DNA from: Dorea formicigenerans | GTDB lineage: Bacteria > Bacillota > Clostridia > Lachnospirales > Lachnospiraceae | Assembly: GCF_025150245.1 (NCBI RefSeq) | Contig: NZ_CP102279.1 | Span: 1,423,423-1,487,422, forward strand | Length of the DNA: 64,000 nt | Direction of reading: 5' to 3' | The notes under the pieces: generated by a model | What the model was told of the DNA's origin: nothing | Databases searched by the model: none | What the model saw: the letters and a program-made list of their open reading frames with translations, nothing else | Shown: positions 40,893 through 50,470 of the stretch, piece after piece | Numbering within the stretch: the stretch's first letter is position 1 | Layout: every line of letters starts with the position of its first letter | Made by a program: the position numbers and the translations under genes

Positions 40893-41258
40893 ATGAAAAA
40901 TTATACAATTACAGTGAATGGTAATGTTTATGATGTAACAGTAGAAGAGACAGGAGCAGGCGCAGCACCTGCACCAGCTGCACCGAAAGCAGCACCAAAA
41001 GCAGCTCCAAAGGCAGCACCGAAAGCGGCAGCAGGAGCAGCCGGATCTATTGAAGTAAAAGCAGGAGCAGCCGGAAAAGTATTCAAACTTGACACTACTG
41101 TAGGTCAGGCAGTGAAGAAGGGTGATGCTGTTCTTACAATCGAGGCAATGAAGATGGAAATCCCAGTTGTAGCACCGGAAGATGGAACTGTAGCAAGCAT
41201 CAACGTAGCTGTTGGTGATGCAATCGAATCCGGAGCAGTATTAGCAACATTGAAATAG
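40893..41258 (+). CDS. Biotin carboxyl carrier subunit
   Basis: A 121-residue biotinyl protein. The C-terminal biotinyl domain has EAMKMEIP, with the biotinylated Lys at residue 87. Between the N-terminal strand segment and this domain lies a flexible Ala/Pro/Lys linker (about 22-50) made of repeated Ala-Ala-Pro-Lys units, which lets biotin swing between active sites. AAGGAGG precedes the ATG. It lies between the gamma-like and beta subunits and should serve the carboxyltransferases and the sodium-pumping beta subunit. Confidence 0.95.
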   Translation: MKNYTITVNGNVYDVTVEETGAGAAPAPAAPKAAPKAAPKAAPKAAAGAAGSIEVKAGAAGKVFKLDTTVGQAVKKGDAVLTIEAMKMEIPVVAPEDGTVASINVAVGDAIESGAVLATLK

Positions 41259-41292
41259 TACTGCCGACACATATACGACTGGAGGTTAAGAA

Positions 41293-42444
41293 ATGGAATA
41301 TATAACAACAACATTAGGAAACCTCGTGCATCAGACGGCGTTTTTTAGTCTTACATGGGGCAATGTGGTCATGATTGCGGTGGCTTGTTTCTTCTTGTAC
41401 CTGGCAATCAGACATGGATTTGAGCCTCTGCTTCTTGTGCCAATTGCATTTGGTATGCTGCTTGTAAATATCTATCCGGATATTATGTTGCATGCAGAGG
41501 ATGCATCAAATGGAACGGGTGGACTTCTCTACTATTTCTATAAGCTGGATGAGTGGTCAATTCTTCCGTCACTGATCTTCCTTGGAGTAGGTGCGATGAC
41601 AGACTTTGGACCGTTGATTGCGAATCCAAAGAGTTTCCTTCTTGGAGCAGCAGCACAGTTCGGTATTTTTGCTGCATACCTTGGAGCAATGTGCATGGGA
41701 TTCTCCGACAAGGCAGCGGCAGCAATCTCAATTATTGGAGGAGCAGATGGACCGACATCTATCTTCCTCGCAGGTAAACTGCAGCAGACGGCGATCATGG
41801 GACCAATTGCAGTGGCGGCCTATTCTTATATGTCACTGGTGCCGATTATTCAGCCACCGATTATGAAATTACTTACAACGGAGAAAGAACGTAAGATCAG
41901 AATGGAACAGTTAAGACCTGTATCTAAACTCGAGAAGATTCTCTTCCCGATTATTGTTACAATTGTAGTCTGCGTCATTCTTCCAACAACAGCACCACTT
42001 GTAGGTATGTTGATGCTTGGTAACCTGTTCCGTGAGTCAGGCGTCGTTAGACAGTTGACAGAGACAGCATCCAATGCATTGATGTATATTGTAGTTATCC
42101 TGCTTGGTACATCAGTAGGAGCTACAACAAGTGCGGAAGCATTCCTGAACTTTGATACATTGAAAATCGTTGTGTTAGGTCTGATCGCATTTGCATTTGG
42201 TACAGCAGCCGGAGTTGTATTTGGTAAAATCATGTGTGCGTTTACACATGGAAAAGTAAACCCTCTGATTGGTTCAGCAGGAGTTTCCGCGGTTCCTATG
42301 GCTGCGCGTGTATCTCAGAAGGTCGGTGCAGAGGCAGATCCAACGAACTTCCTTCTGATGCATGCAATGGGACCGAACGTAGCTGGTGTTATCGGTACTG
42401 CCGTAGCTGCAGGTACATTCATGGCAATCTTTGGAGTAATGTAA
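41293..42444 (+). CDS. Sodium-pumping decarboxylase beta subunit
   Basis: A 383-residue integral membrane protein with about nine to ten spans that decarboxylates carboxybiotin and exports sodium. [17 protein letters not shown] contains the conserved Asp region, [12 protein letters not shown] is the family signature with the second key Asp, and [14 protein letters not shown] plus [20 protein letters not shown] are typical near the end. GGAGG precedes the ATG. All landmarks of OadB/MmdB/GcdB are present, so the complex should pump sodium ions. Confidence 0.95.
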   Translation: MEYITTTLGNLVHQTAFFSLTWGNVVMIAVACFFLYLAIRHGFEPLLLVPIAFGMLLVNIYPDIMLHAEDASNGTGGLLYYFYKLDEWSILPSLIFLGVGAMTDFGPLIANPKSFLLGAAAQFGIFAAYLGAMCMGFSDKAAAAISIIGGADGPTSIFLAGKLQQTAIMGPIAVAAYSYMSLVPIIQPPIMKLLTTEKERKIRMEQLRPVSKLEKILFPIIVTIVVCVILPTTAPLVGMLMLGNLFRESGVVRQLTETASNALMYIVVILLGTSVGATTSAEAFLNFDTLKIVVLGLIAFAFGTAAGVVFGKIMCAFTHGKVNPLIGSAGVSAVPMAARVSQKVGAEADPTNFLLMHAMGPNVAGVIGTAVAAGTFMAIFGVM

Positions 42445-42484
42445 CAGTCAATATTGTAATTGACAATATATGGAGGAAATTATA

Positions 42485-43900
42485 ATGGCAGAAATTGAAA
42501 AAAAACCAATTAAGATAACGGAAACAGTTCTGCGTGATGCGCATCAGTCTTTGATCGCTACTCGTATGACTACAGAGCAGATGCTTCCGATTGTGGAAAA
42601 GATGGACAAAGTTGGATATCATTCTGTAGAGTGCTGGGGTGGTGCTACATTTGATGCATCTCTTCGTTTCCTGAAAGAAGATCCATGGGACAGACTTCGC
42701 AAATTCCGTGATGGATTTAAAAATACAAAATTACAGATGTTATTCCGTGGGCAGAATATCCTTGGATATCGTCCATATGCTGATGATGTGGTAAGATATT
42801 TTGTGCAGAAATCTGTTGCAAATGGAATAGATATTATTCGTATTTTTGACTGCCTGAATGATCTTCGCAACCTTCAGACAGCAGTAGATGCAGCAAATGA
42901 GGAAAAAGCAGAGGCGCAGGTAGCTCTTTCTTATACACTTGGTGATGCTTATACACTGGATTACTGGGTAGAGACAGCGAAGAGAATTGAGGATATGGGA
43001 GCAAGTTCTATCTGTATCAAAGATATGGCCGGACTTCTTGTACCATACAAAGCAACAGAGCTTGTACAGGCATTGAAAGAAGCTGTAAATCTTCCAATTC
43101 AGCTTCATACCCACTATACGTCAGGAGAGGCGTCTATGACTTACTTAAAGGCTGTAGAGGCAGGGGTCGATGTAATTGATACTGCAATGTCACCATTTGC
43201 GCTTGGAACATCACAGCCGGCTACAGAGGTTATGGTTGAGACATTTAAGGGAACTCCTTATGACAGCGGACTGGATCAGAACTTACTGGCAGAGATTGCT
43301 GATTACTTCAGACCGATTCGTGATGAGGCTCTTGAGAGTGGACTTCTGAATCCTAAGAACTTAGGTGTTAATATTAAGACACTTCTTTATCAGGTACCGG
43401 GAGGAATGTTGTCTAACCTGACTTCCCAGTTAAAAGAACAGGGAGCGGAGGATAGATTCTACGACGTGCTTGAGGAGGTCCCAAGAGTTCGTAAAGATCT
43501 TGGTGAACCGCCACTTGTAACACCATCTTCACAGATTGTAGGTACACAGGCTGTATTTAATGTGTTGATGGGAGAACGCTACAAAGTTGCAACACAGGAG
43601 ACAAAAGACATCTTAAGTGGAAAATATGGTAAGACAGCAAAACCATTTAACCCAGATGTCGTAAAGAAAGTTCTTGGAGATAATCCGGAAGTTATCACTT
43701 GCCGTCCGGCAGATTTGATTCCGGATGAGCTTGACACACTCAGAAAAGAATGTGCTCAGTGGATCCAGCAGGATGAAGATGTATTATCTTATGCATTGTT
43801 CCCACAGGTAGCAACAGAGTTTTTCAAATATCGTCAGGCACAGCAGACAAAGGTCGACCAGACAATTGCTGATACTGAGAATGGAAGTTATCCAGTATAG
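42485..43900 (+). CDS. Oxaloacetate decarboxylase alpha / pyruvate-type carboxyltransferase
   Basis: A 471-residue carboxyltransferase of the 5S/OadA/PycB type. ATG 42485 follows GGAGG at normal spacing; the open frame to 42470 would overlap the ribosome site. Motifs are TVLRDAHQSLIATR near the N-terminus, CIKDMAGLLVPY with the biotin-facing Lys, LHTHYTSG with metal-binding His residues, and MSPFALGTSQP. It ends before any biotinyl domain, so it relies on the separate carrier at 40893. It transfers CO2 between oxaloacetate/pyruvate and biotin. Combined with the acyl-CoA-type subunit, the complex could be bifunctional or a transcarboxylase-like pump. Confidence 0.94.
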   Translation: MAEIEKKPIKITETVLRDAHQSLIATRMTTEQMLPIVEKMDKVGYHSVECWGGATFDASLRFLKEDPWDRLRKFRDGFKNTKLQMLFRGQNILGYRPYADDVVRYFVQKSVANGIDIIRIFDCLNDLRNLQTAVDAANEEKAEAQVALSYTLGDAYTLDYWVETAKRIEDMGASSICIKDMAGLLVPYKATELVQALKEAVNLPIQLHTHYTSGEASMTYLKAVEAGVDVIDTAMSPFALGTSQPATEVMVETFKGTPYDSGLDQNLLAEIADYFRPIRDEALESGLLNPKNLGVNIKTLLYQVPGGMLSNLTSQLKEQGAEDRFYDVLEEVPRVRKDLGEPPLVTPSSQIVGTQAVFNVLMGERYKVATQETKDILSGKYGKTAKPFNPDVVKKVLGDNPEVITCRPADLIPDELDTLRKECAQWIQQDEDVLSYALFPQVATEFFKYRQAQQTKVDQTIADTENGSYPV

Positions 43901-43916
43901 CAGAATATAAAATAAT

Positions 43917-43971
43917 GAAAACGGGCGGAAAGTCAAAGATGCATTTATGCGGAAGATTTTCCGCCTGTTTT
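43917..43971 (+). terminator. Terminator of the decarboxylase operon
   Basis: AAACGGGCGGAAA pairs with TTTCCGCCTGTTT around a loop of about 25 bases, ending in a T-rich stretch. Confidence 0.8.
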
Positions 43972-44036
43972 ATTATGCTGGCTTAAAAAAAGATATCAGA
44001 GGTGCGCAGTAGAAGTATTTAAGGCAGATTTGAGAT

Positions 44037-44057
44037 AGAATTAAGACAGAATTAAGA
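44037..44057 (+). repeat. Direct repeat of AGAATTAAGA
   Basis: Two identical 10-base copies at 44037-44046 and 44048-44057, one helical turn apart, about 30 bases upstream of the regulator promoter. They may be an operator pair or simple low-complexity DNA. Confidence 0.35.
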
Positions 44058-44086
44058 TAGATGATTGAGATAGATAGGATTAAAGG

Positions 44087-44115
44087 TTGAAGATTTCTCT
44101 TTTACATCTTATAAT
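44087..44115 (+). promoter_or_regulatory. Promoter of the RpiR regulator operon
   Basis: TTGAAG and TATAAT are separated by 17 bases, about 30 bases before the ATG at 44148. Confidence 0.75.
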
Positions 44116-44147
44116 AGAAACGATGTAATAGAAAAGGAAGACGCTAT

Positions 44148-45050
44148 ATGGGAACACAAAATGAATTAGTGCAAAGATTAGAAGACGGATATAACAAGTT
44201 CAGTAAAGGGCAGAAAAAGCTGGCGGATTTTATCCGTGAAGATTATGATAAAGCAGCATTTATGACGGCTGCAAAAATGGGTGAAGAGGTTGGAGTCAGT
44301 GAATCGACAGTTGTAAGATTTGCAACAGCTCTTGGATATGAAGGTTATCCCCAGTTTCAAAGGGCGCTTGGCGAGATGGTCCGTACAAAACTTAATTCCA
44401 TTCAACGAATGGAAGTGACGTATGGACGGATCAGTCAAGGAGAGATTCTAACATCGGTTCTACAGTCGGATATAGAGAAGATAAAGCTGACAATGGAAGG
44501 AATTGACCATGAGGCGTTTGAAATGGCTGTAGACACGATTCTGAATGCAAGGCGAGTATATGTAGTCGGAATACGAAGCTGTGCACCACTTGCAAGCTTT
44601 CTGTCTTTCTATCTCAATTTGATTTGTGATAATGTGACAGCGGTTCATACGAACAGTTCCAGTGAAATCTTCGAGCAATTGCTGCGAATTGATGAAGAAG
44701 ATGTGATCATTGGGATTAGTTTTCCGAGATATTCTATGAGAACGCTTAAAGCATTGGAATTTGCAAGCAACAGAAAGGCTAAGGTAATCACGATTACGGA
44801 TAGTGTACATTCGCCGATGAACCTGTATTCTTCCTGTAATTTGATTGCAAGAAGTGATATGGCTTCAATCGTAGATTCTCTTGTAGCACCACTTAGTGTG
44901 ATCAATGCTCTTGTGGTGGCACTCTGCATGAAGAAGCAGAAAGAAGTAATCACTACACTGGAGGCGCTGGAAGATATCTGGGATGAGTATCAGGTCTACA
45001 GTGGAGATGAACTGAATATGGTAGGCGATACAGTCAAAATGAATGACTAG
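44148..45050 (+). CDS. MurR/RpiR-family transcriptional regulator
   Basis: A 300-residue regulator. The N-terminal HTH_6 domain (GQKKLADFIREDYDKAAFMT, then VSESTVVRFATALGYEGYPQFQ) binds DNA. The C-terminal SIS domain (about 120-270; VYVVGIRSCAPLASFLSFYL and TDSVHSPMNLYSSCN) binds a phosphosugar. GGAAGACG precedes the ATG. It begins an operon with an HI0933 flavoprotein, cmk and ispH, which are not sugar genes, so its regulon may lie elsewhere. Confidence 0.92.
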   Translation: MGTQNELVQRLEDGYNKFSKGQKKLADFIREDYDKAAFMTAAKMGEEVGVSESTVVRFATALGYEGYPQFQRALGEMVRTKLNSIQRMEVTYGRISQGEILTSVLQSDIEKIKLTMEGIDHEAFEMAVDTILNARRVYVVGIRSCAPLASFLSFYLNLICDNVTAVHTNSSSEIFEQLLRIDEEDVIIGISFPRYSMRTLKALEFASNRKAKVITITDSVHSPMNLYSSCNLIARSDMASIVDSLVAPLSVINALVVALCMKKQKEVITTLEALEDIWDEYQVYSGDELNMVGDTVKMND

Positions 45051-45068
45051 AATAAGAGGATAATATAA

Positions 45069-46313
45069 ATGAGTCATGTTATTGTAGTAGGTGGCGGAGC
45101 AGCGGGAATGTTTGCGGCAATTGCAGCGGCAAAAAACGGACATCAAGTCACGCTTTATGAAAAAAATGAAAAACTAGGAAAGAAAATATTTATTACTGGA
45201 AAAGGAAGATGTAATATTACAAATGCCGCAGATATGGAAGAGTTGTTTGATGCAGTTGTGACGAATTCTAAGTTTTTGTATAGCAGCTTTTATGGTTATA
45301 CGAATCAGAATGTGATAGATTTCTTTGAAGATGCAGGGGTGCCAGTGAAGATAGAGAGAGGAAATCGAGTGTTTCCAATCTCGGATCATTCGTCTGATGT
45401 TATCCGCGCATTGGAACGGGAAATGAAAAAAGTGGGCGTGAAAGTCTGCTTAAATACAGAAGTGAAAAGTGTAGAAGCTGAAAAAGGCAAGTTTAATAAG
45501 GTAGTATTAAAAGATACTACTACACAAACCGCAGATGCATGTATTGTTGCGACAGGTGGATTGTCTTACCGTTCCACAGGATCTACAGGTGATGGATTCC
45601 GATTTGCCGAAAACGTTGGTCATAAAGTAACACAATGCTTTCCGTCTCTTGTGCCGATGGAGACAAAAGAACCATGGATCTGTGAATTGCAGGGGCTTTC
45701 ACTTCGCAATGTAGAAGCAAAGATATTGGATGGAAAGAAAGAATTATATAAAGATTTTGGAGAAATGCTGTTTACACATTTTGGTGTCAGTGGTCCGTTG
45801 ATTATCAGTGCCAGCAGTTATGTAGGCAAAAAATTCATGGATAAAAATGGACAGAAAAAGGAACTGACATTGGAAATTGATCTGAAACCGGCTCTTACAG
45901 AAGAACAACTGGATCAGAGAGTGCTGAGAGATTTTGAAGAGAATCATAACCGGCAATTTAAAAATGCAATCACAAAGCTGTTTCCAACTAAATTAATTCC
46001 GGTCATGCTGGAACTTGGCGGGATTGATCCGGAGAAAAAGGTTAACAATATAGAGAAAGAAGAACGGAAACAGTTTGTTCATTTGATCAAGCATTTTCGT
46101 ATGACGCTTACCGGACTTCGCGACTATCCGGAAGCGATTATTACAAAAGGCGGAGTTAATGTGAAAGAAATTGATCCTGGAACGATGGAATCAAAGCTTG
46201 TAAAAGGGTTATATTTTGCGGGAGAAGTACTGGATCTGGATGCATTGACCGGAGGTTTTAATCTGCAGATTGCCTGGTCGACCGGATATGCGGCAGGAAA
46301 TGCAATCCAGTAA
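45069..46313 (+). CDS. HI0933/BaiN-family flavoprotein
   Basis: A 414-residue FAD-binding protein of the HI0933 family. The N-terminus has IVVGGGAAGMFAAIAAAKNGHQV and KLGKKIFITGKGRCNITN, the C-terminus GEVLDLDALTGGFNLQIAWSTGYAAG, all diagnostic. Members are widespread; one, BaiN, has been linked to bile-acid dehydroxylation in gut clostridia, but most have no proven function, and this gene sits with housekeeping genes. AAGAGG precedes the ATG. NAD(P)H-dependent reduction is likely. Confidence 0.9.
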   Translation: MSHVIVVGGGAAGMFAAIAAAKNGHQVTLYEKNEKLGKKIFITGKGRCNITNAADMEELFDAVVTNSKFLYSSFYGYTNQNVIDFFEDAGVPVKIERGNRVFPISDHSSDVIRALEREMKKVGVKVCLNTEVKSVEAEKGKFNKVVLKDTTTQTADACIVATGGLSYRSTGSTGDGFRFAENVGHKVTQCFPSLVPMETKEPWICELQGLSLRNVEAKILDGKKELYKDFGEMLFTHFGVSGPLIISASSYVGKKFMDKNGQKKELTLEIDLKPALTEEQLDQRVLRDFEENHNRQFKNAITKLFPTKLIPVMLELGGIDPEKKVNNIEKEERKQFVHLIKHFRMTLTGLRDYPEAIITKGGVNVKEIDPGTMESKLVKGLYFAGEVLDLDALTGGFNLQIAWSTGYAAGNAIQ

Positions 46314-46350
46314 TTAAAAGAAATATAAAGCAGATTAAGAAGGAGAAAAT

Positions 46351-47007
46351 ATGGGTTATAATGTTGCAATTGATGGCCCGGCTGGTGCAGGAAAAAGTAC
46401 GATTGCCAAACGGGTTGCGAAAGAAAAAGGATATATATATGTAGATACGGGAGCAATGTATCGCGCGCTTGCTGTCTATTTTTTGGACAAAAAAATTAAT
46501 CCGGAGAATCTGGATGCTATTGCCGCGGCATGTGAAGGTGCAGAAGTGAAAATACAGTATGAACAAGGTGAACAGCAAGTGTATCTGAATGGCGAAAATA
46601 TTACTTCCAGGCTTCGAAATGAAGAGGTTGGAAATATGGCTTCTAAAGTATCCGCGGTTCCGGAGGTGAGGGCACATTTGCTGAATCTTCAGAAAGAACT
46701 TGCAAGAACTCAGGACGTTGTGATGGATGGAAGGGATATTGGAACCTGCGTGTTGCCTGAAGCGGATGTGAAGATTTTCCTGACAGCAAGTGTGGAGACG
46801 AGAGCGCTCCGTAGATACAAAGAACTGGAAGAAAAAGGTGTTTCATGTGATTTGGAAGAAATTAAGAAAGATATCAAAGAACGCGATGAACGCGATTGTA
46901 CAAGAAAAATTGCACCTCTCAGACAGGCGGAAGATGCAGTGTTGATCGATAGCTCAGATATGACAATCGAAGAGGTTGTAAAAGCAATCACAGATAATAT
47001 CGTGTGA
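46351..47007 (+). CDS. cmk: Cytidylate kinase
   Basis: Cmk phosphorylates CMP and dCMP with ATP. The 218 residues have the P-loop GPAGAGKSTIAKR at 9-21, DTGAMYRALA, MDGRDIGTCVLPEADVKIFLTAS and the RDERDCTRKIAPLRQA lid region. AGAAGGAG precedes the ATG. The order cmk-ispH-S1 protein is common in Clostridia, where these genes sit in one transcript. Confidence 0.96.
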   Translation: MGYNVAIDGPAGAGKSTIAKRVAKEKGYIYVDTGAMYRALAVYFLDKKINPENLDAIAAACEGAEVKIQYEQGEQQVYLNGENITSRLRNEEVGNMASKVSAVPEVRAHLLNLQKELARTQDVVMDGRDIGTCVLPEADVKIFLTASVETRALRRYKELEEKGVSCDLEEIKKDIKERDERDCTRKIAPLRQAEDAVLIDSSDMTIEEVVKAITDNIV

Positions 47008-47030
47008 GAAAAAGAAAAGGTGGGATGAAC

Positions 47031-47888
47031 ATGCAGGTAGAACTGGCGAAATCGGCAGGCTTCTGCTTTGGTGTACAGAGAGCTGTGGATACAGTATATA
47101 AGCAAATTGAAGAAAATTCGGCAGAGAAGATCTACACTTATGGTCCGATCATTCACAATGAAGAAGTCATCAAAGATATGGAGAAAAAGGGAGTTGAAGT
47201 AATCCTGTCAGAAGAAGAACTCAAGCAGATAGAATCAGGAATCGTGATCATCCGTTCCCACGGCGTTCCAAAGAGAATCTGTGATCTTCTGGATGAAAAC
47301 GGAGTACGTTATGTAGATGCAACCTGTCCATTTGTGAAGAAAATACATAGGATCGTGGAAGAAAAAAGCCGGGACGGATATCATATTGTAATTATAGGAA
47401 ACCGTGAACATCCAGAAGTTATGGGAATTGAAGGATGGGCGCAAGGCCCGGCTACGATCATTCAGACAGAAGAGGAAGCAAGGGCATTTGAACTGGTCCC
47501 GGAGAGTGAAAAAGTTTGTGTAGTAGCACAGACGACATTTAATTACAATAAATTTAAAGATTTAGTTGAAATTATTTCTGAAAAGCGTTATGATATTATT
47601 GTTTTAAATACGATTTGTAATGCAACGAAAGAGCGTCAGGAAGAGGCTTATGACATTGCAAAGCGGGTGGATGCGATGATTGTCATCGGAGACAAGAGAA
47701 GCTCAAATACCCAAAAGTTATTTGAAATCTGCAGCAATGCATGTGCGGATACGTACTATATACAGACACTTGGCGATTTGAATATGAATCAATTAAGGTC
47801 CGTGGAAACAGTAGGTATTACAGCAGGGGCATCCACGCCCAATAAAATAATTGAGGAGGTTCAAAATAATGTCAGAATTAACTTTTGA
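47031..47888 (+). CDS. ispH: 4-Hydroxy-3-methylbut-2-enyl diphosphate reductase IspH
   Basis: IspH is the last enzyme of the MEP isoprenoid pathway; it uses a [4Fe-4S] cluster to make IPP and DMAPP. ATG 47031 gives the standard N-terminus and 285 residues, with AGGTGGG about seven bases before it; the GTG at 47004 and ATG at 47025 are less likely. The three cluster cysteines lie in AGFCFGVQRAV, DATCPFVKK and LNTICNATKERQ. The stop overlaps the start of the S1-domain gene by 20 bases. Confidence 0.96.
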   Translation: MQVELAKSAGFCFGVQRAVDTVYKQIEENSAEKIYTYGPIIHNEEVIKDMEKKGVEVILSEEELKQIESGIVIIRSHGVPKRICDLLDENGVRYVDATCPFVKKIHRIVEEKSRDGYHIVIIGNREHPEVMGIEGWAQGPATIIQTEEEARAFELVPESEKVCVVAQTTFNYNKFKDLVEIISEKRYDIIVLNTICNATKERQEEAYDIAKRVDAMIVIGDKRSSNTQKLFEICSNACADTYYIQTLGDLNMNQLRSVETVGITAGASTPNKIIEEVQNNVRINF

Positions 47889-48948
47889 ACAGATGTTGGA
47901 AGAGTCTTTAAAAACAATTAGAAACGGAGAGGTAGTAGACGGTACTGTCATCGATGTTAAACCAGATGAGATCGTTTTAAATATTGGTTACAAAGCAGAT
48001 GGTATCATTACAAGAAGTGAGTACACGAACGACAGCAATGCAGATCTTACTACTATGGTATCCGTAGGTGACCCTATGACAGTGAAGGTTCTGAAAGTAA
48101 ACGACGGAGAAGGACAGGTGTTGCTGACATATAAGAGATTAGCTGCCGAGAAAGGTAATGAAAGATTAAAAGAGGCTTATGAGAACCATGAAGTTCTGAA
48201 AGCTCCTGTTACACAGATCCTTGGCGGAGGTCTCAGTGTAGTAGTTGATGAAGCAAGAGTATTTATTCCTGCAAGCCTTGTGTCAGATACTTATGAGAAA
48301 GATTTGAGCAAATATCAGGACCAGGAAATTGAATTTGTGATCAGCGAGTTCAATCCAAGAAGAAACCGTGTAATCGGTGACAGAAGACAGCTTCTTGTTG
48401 CTGAGAAAGCTGAAAAACAGAAAGAGCTGTTTGAGAAGCTTCATGTTGGTGATACAGTAGAAGGTGTTGTTAAGAATGTTACTGACTTTGGTGCATTTAT
48501 CGATCTTGGTGGAGTTGACGGACTTCTTCATATTTCAGAGATGTCCTGGGGACGTGTTGAGAATCCGAAGAAAGTATTTAAAGTTGGCGATGAGTTAAAG
48601 GTTCTTGTAAAAGATATTCACGATACAAAGATTGCTCTTAGCCTGAAATTCCCAGAGTCTAATCCATGGGCTAATGCTGCAGAAGATTATGCTGTTGGAA
48701 CAGTAATTACAGGTAAAGTTGCAAGAATGACAGACTTCGGTGCATTTGTAGAACTTGCGCCTGGAGTAGATGCATTACTTCATGTATCTCAGATTTCAAA
48801 AGCACATGTTGACAAACCGTCAGATGTACTGAAAGTTGGAGAAGAAGTAACAGCTAAGATTGTTGATCTGAATGAAGCAGAGAAGAAGATCAGCCTTAGC
48901 ATGAAAGCTCTTGAGGCAGCTGATGAAGAGACAGCTGACGCTGAGTAA
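47869..48948 (+). CDS. S1-domain RNA-binding protein (RpsA-like)
   Basis: A 359-residue protein with four S1 domains, at about 20-90, 105-170, 190-260 and 275-345; the last two carry VKNVTDFGAFIDLGGVDGLLHISEMSWG and MTDFGAFVELAPGVDALLHVSQIS. It resembles ribosomal protein S1 but is shorter than the six-domain E. coli form, as is usual in Firmicutes. GAGGAGG lies within the end of ispH. The overlap with ispH echoes the IspH-S1 fusions known in some Clostridia. Role: mRNA binding in translation, inferred. Confidence 0.92.
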   Translation: MSELTFEQMLEESLKTIRNGEVVDGTVIDVKPDEIVLNIGYKADGIITRSEYTNDSNADLTTMVSVGDPMTVKVLKVNDGEGQVLLTYKRLAAEKGNERLKEAYENHEVLKAPVTQILGGGLSVVVDEARVFIPASLVSDTYEKDLSKYQDQEIEFVISEFNPRRNRVIGDRRQLLVAEKAEKQKELFEKLHVGDTVEGVVKNVTDFGAFIDLGGVDGLLHISEMSWGRVENPKKVFKVGDELKVLVKDIHDTKIALSLKFPESNPWANAAEDYAVGTVITGKVARMTDFGAFVELAPGVDALLHVSQISKAHVDKPSDVLKVGEEVTAKIVDLNEAEKKISLSMKALEAADEETADAE

Positions 48949-48970
48949 TAGATTATAAGATGCAAATAAT

Positions 48971-49004
48971 AAGGGGCGGAAAGTTGTAGAACTTTCGCCC
49001 CTTT
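48971..49004 (+). terminator. Terminator after the S1 gene
   Basis: AAGGGGCG and AAAGTT pair with AACTTT and CGCCCCTT, with one bulged G and a four-base loop, followed by a short T-rich stretch. About 120 bases without a gene follow, before rnfC. Confidence 0.75.
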
Positions 49005-49127
49005 ACTTTGTTAATAAAAGAACGAGCTGTATTACATAATATACAAGAAAATCGAAGCTAACACTGGAAAAATCAGATATTTTCTAGTATAGTATAAAAA
49101 GACAAATTAGGAAGGAAGGATAAAAGG

Positions 49128-50447
49128 ATGTCATTGTTAACATTTAAAGGTGGAGTTCATCCGAATGACGGCAAAGCTCTGGCAAAAGATAAAGCAATTG
49201 TCCAGGTACAGCCGAAAGGTGATCTGGTATATCCGATGTCACAGCATATCGGTGCACCGGCAGTACCGATTGTGGCAAAAGGTGACCATGTCCTTAGAGG
49301 ACAGATGATTGCGGAAGCCGGTGGTTTTGTATCAGCGCCAATTTACGCATCAGTTTCTGGAACCGTAAAAGTTATTGAACCGCGTTTCACTCCGGCTGGC
49401 TCCAAAGTCAACAGCATTGTGATTGAAAATGACGGAGAGTATGAGGAAGTTGAGTACAGTACACCAAAGGCAGTGTCAGAGATGTCAAAAGAAGAAATTC
49501 TGAATGCAATCGGAGATGCCGGAATTGTCGGTATGGGTGGAGCTGGATTTCCAACAAAGGTAAAATTATCTCCAAAAGAACCGGATAAGATCGATTATAT
49601 CATTGCCAATTGTGCGGAGTGTGAGCCTTATATTACAGCAGATTACAGACAGATTTTGGAGCATGGCGAGGAGTTAGTAGAAGGTATGAAGATAATTCTT
49701 CGACTGTTTGATAATGCAAAAGGTCTTTTTGGAGTAGAAGATAATAAACCGGACTGTATTGAAAAATTAAAAGAACTGACAAAAGATGAGCCACGTATGG
49801 AAGTGCTGAAACTCCAGACAAAGTACCCACAGGGGGGTGAGCGTCAGCTCATTTATGCAACAACTGGACGTGCGATTAATTCATCAATGCTTCCGGCTGA
49901 TGCTGGTTGTGTTGTAGACAATGTTGCTACGATTTCAGCAATTTACCGTGCAGTTGCAAAAGGTGAGCCATCTATGGATAGAATTGTAACAGTCAGTGGA
50001 GATGCAGTTCATGAACCTGGCAACTTCAAAGCGCCATTTGGTATGAATCAGGCAGAATTGATTGAAGCAGCTGGAGGCTATAAGGTTGATCCGGAGAAGA
50101 TTATTTCCGGAGGTCCGATGATGGGATTTTCTATGTTTACAGTGGATGTTCCGGTAACAAAGACTTCTTCATCCATTCTCTGCTTCACAAAGGATGAAGT
50201 TGCACAGTACGAGCCGACAGCATGTATTAATTGTGGAAGATGTGTGGAGGTCTGTCCAAGTCGTCTGATTCCATCAAGACTTGCAGATTATGCGGAACAC
50301 CATGATGAAGAAGCATTTACGAAACACGAAGGCCTGGAATGCATGGAATGTGGATCTTGTAGTTATGTCTGCCCGGCTAAGCGTCAGTTGAAGCAGGCAA
50401 TCGGTTCTATGAGAAAAACAGCACTTGCAAATCGCAAGAAGAAATAA
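49128..50447 (+). CDS. rnfC: Rnf complex subunit RnfC
   Basis: RnfC is the NADH-binding, peripheral iron-sulfur subunit of the Rnf ferredoxin:NAD+ oxidoreductase. The 439 residues have an N-terminal segment (FKGGVHPNDGKALAKDKAI), the Rossmann-like NADH/FMN region (VGMGGAGFPTKVKL and NCAECEPYITADYR), a SLBB-type domain, and two [4Fe-4S] motifs, CINCGRCVEVCP and CMECGSCSYVCP, at the C-terminus. It is first in the order C-D-G-E-A-B, typical of Clostridia. AAGGAAGGA lies before the ATG. No clear promoter stands out; a weak TATAGT box lies near 49088. Confidence 0.96.
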   Translation: MSLLTFKGGVHPNDGKALAKDKAIVQVQPKGDLVYPMSQHIGAPAVPIVAKGDHVLRGQMIAEAGGFVSAPIYASVSGTVKVIEPRFTPAGSKVNSIVIENDGEYEEVEYSTPKAVSEMSKEEILNAIGDAGIVGMGGAGFPTKVKLSPKEPDKIDYIIANCAECEPYITADYRQILEHGEELVEGMKIILRLFDNAKGLFGVEDNKPDCIEKLKELTKDEPRMEVLKLQTKYPQGGERQLIYATTGRAINSSMLPADAGCVVDNVATISAIYRAVAKGEPSMDRIVTVSGDAVHEPGNFKAPFGMNQAELIEAAGGYKVDPEKIISGGPMMGFSMFTVDVPVTKTSSSILCFTKDEVAQYEPTACINCGRCVEVCPSRLIPSRLADYAEHHDEEAFTKHEGLECMECGSCSYVCPAKRQLKQAIGSMRKTALANRKKK

Positions 50448-50470
50448 GAAAGAATAAGAGGTGAATCAAC

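Noticed and set aside
40960-41040. Ala-Ala-Pro-Lys repeats as a notable tandem repeat
   Set aside because: Flexible Ala/Pro linkers are normal in biotin carrier proteins, so the repeat needs no further explanation.
45069-46313. Assigning the HI0933 flavoprotein to bile-acid metabolism
   Set aside because: The gene lies in a housekeeping context with cmk and ispH, and the family is widespread; no other bai genes are in the window.
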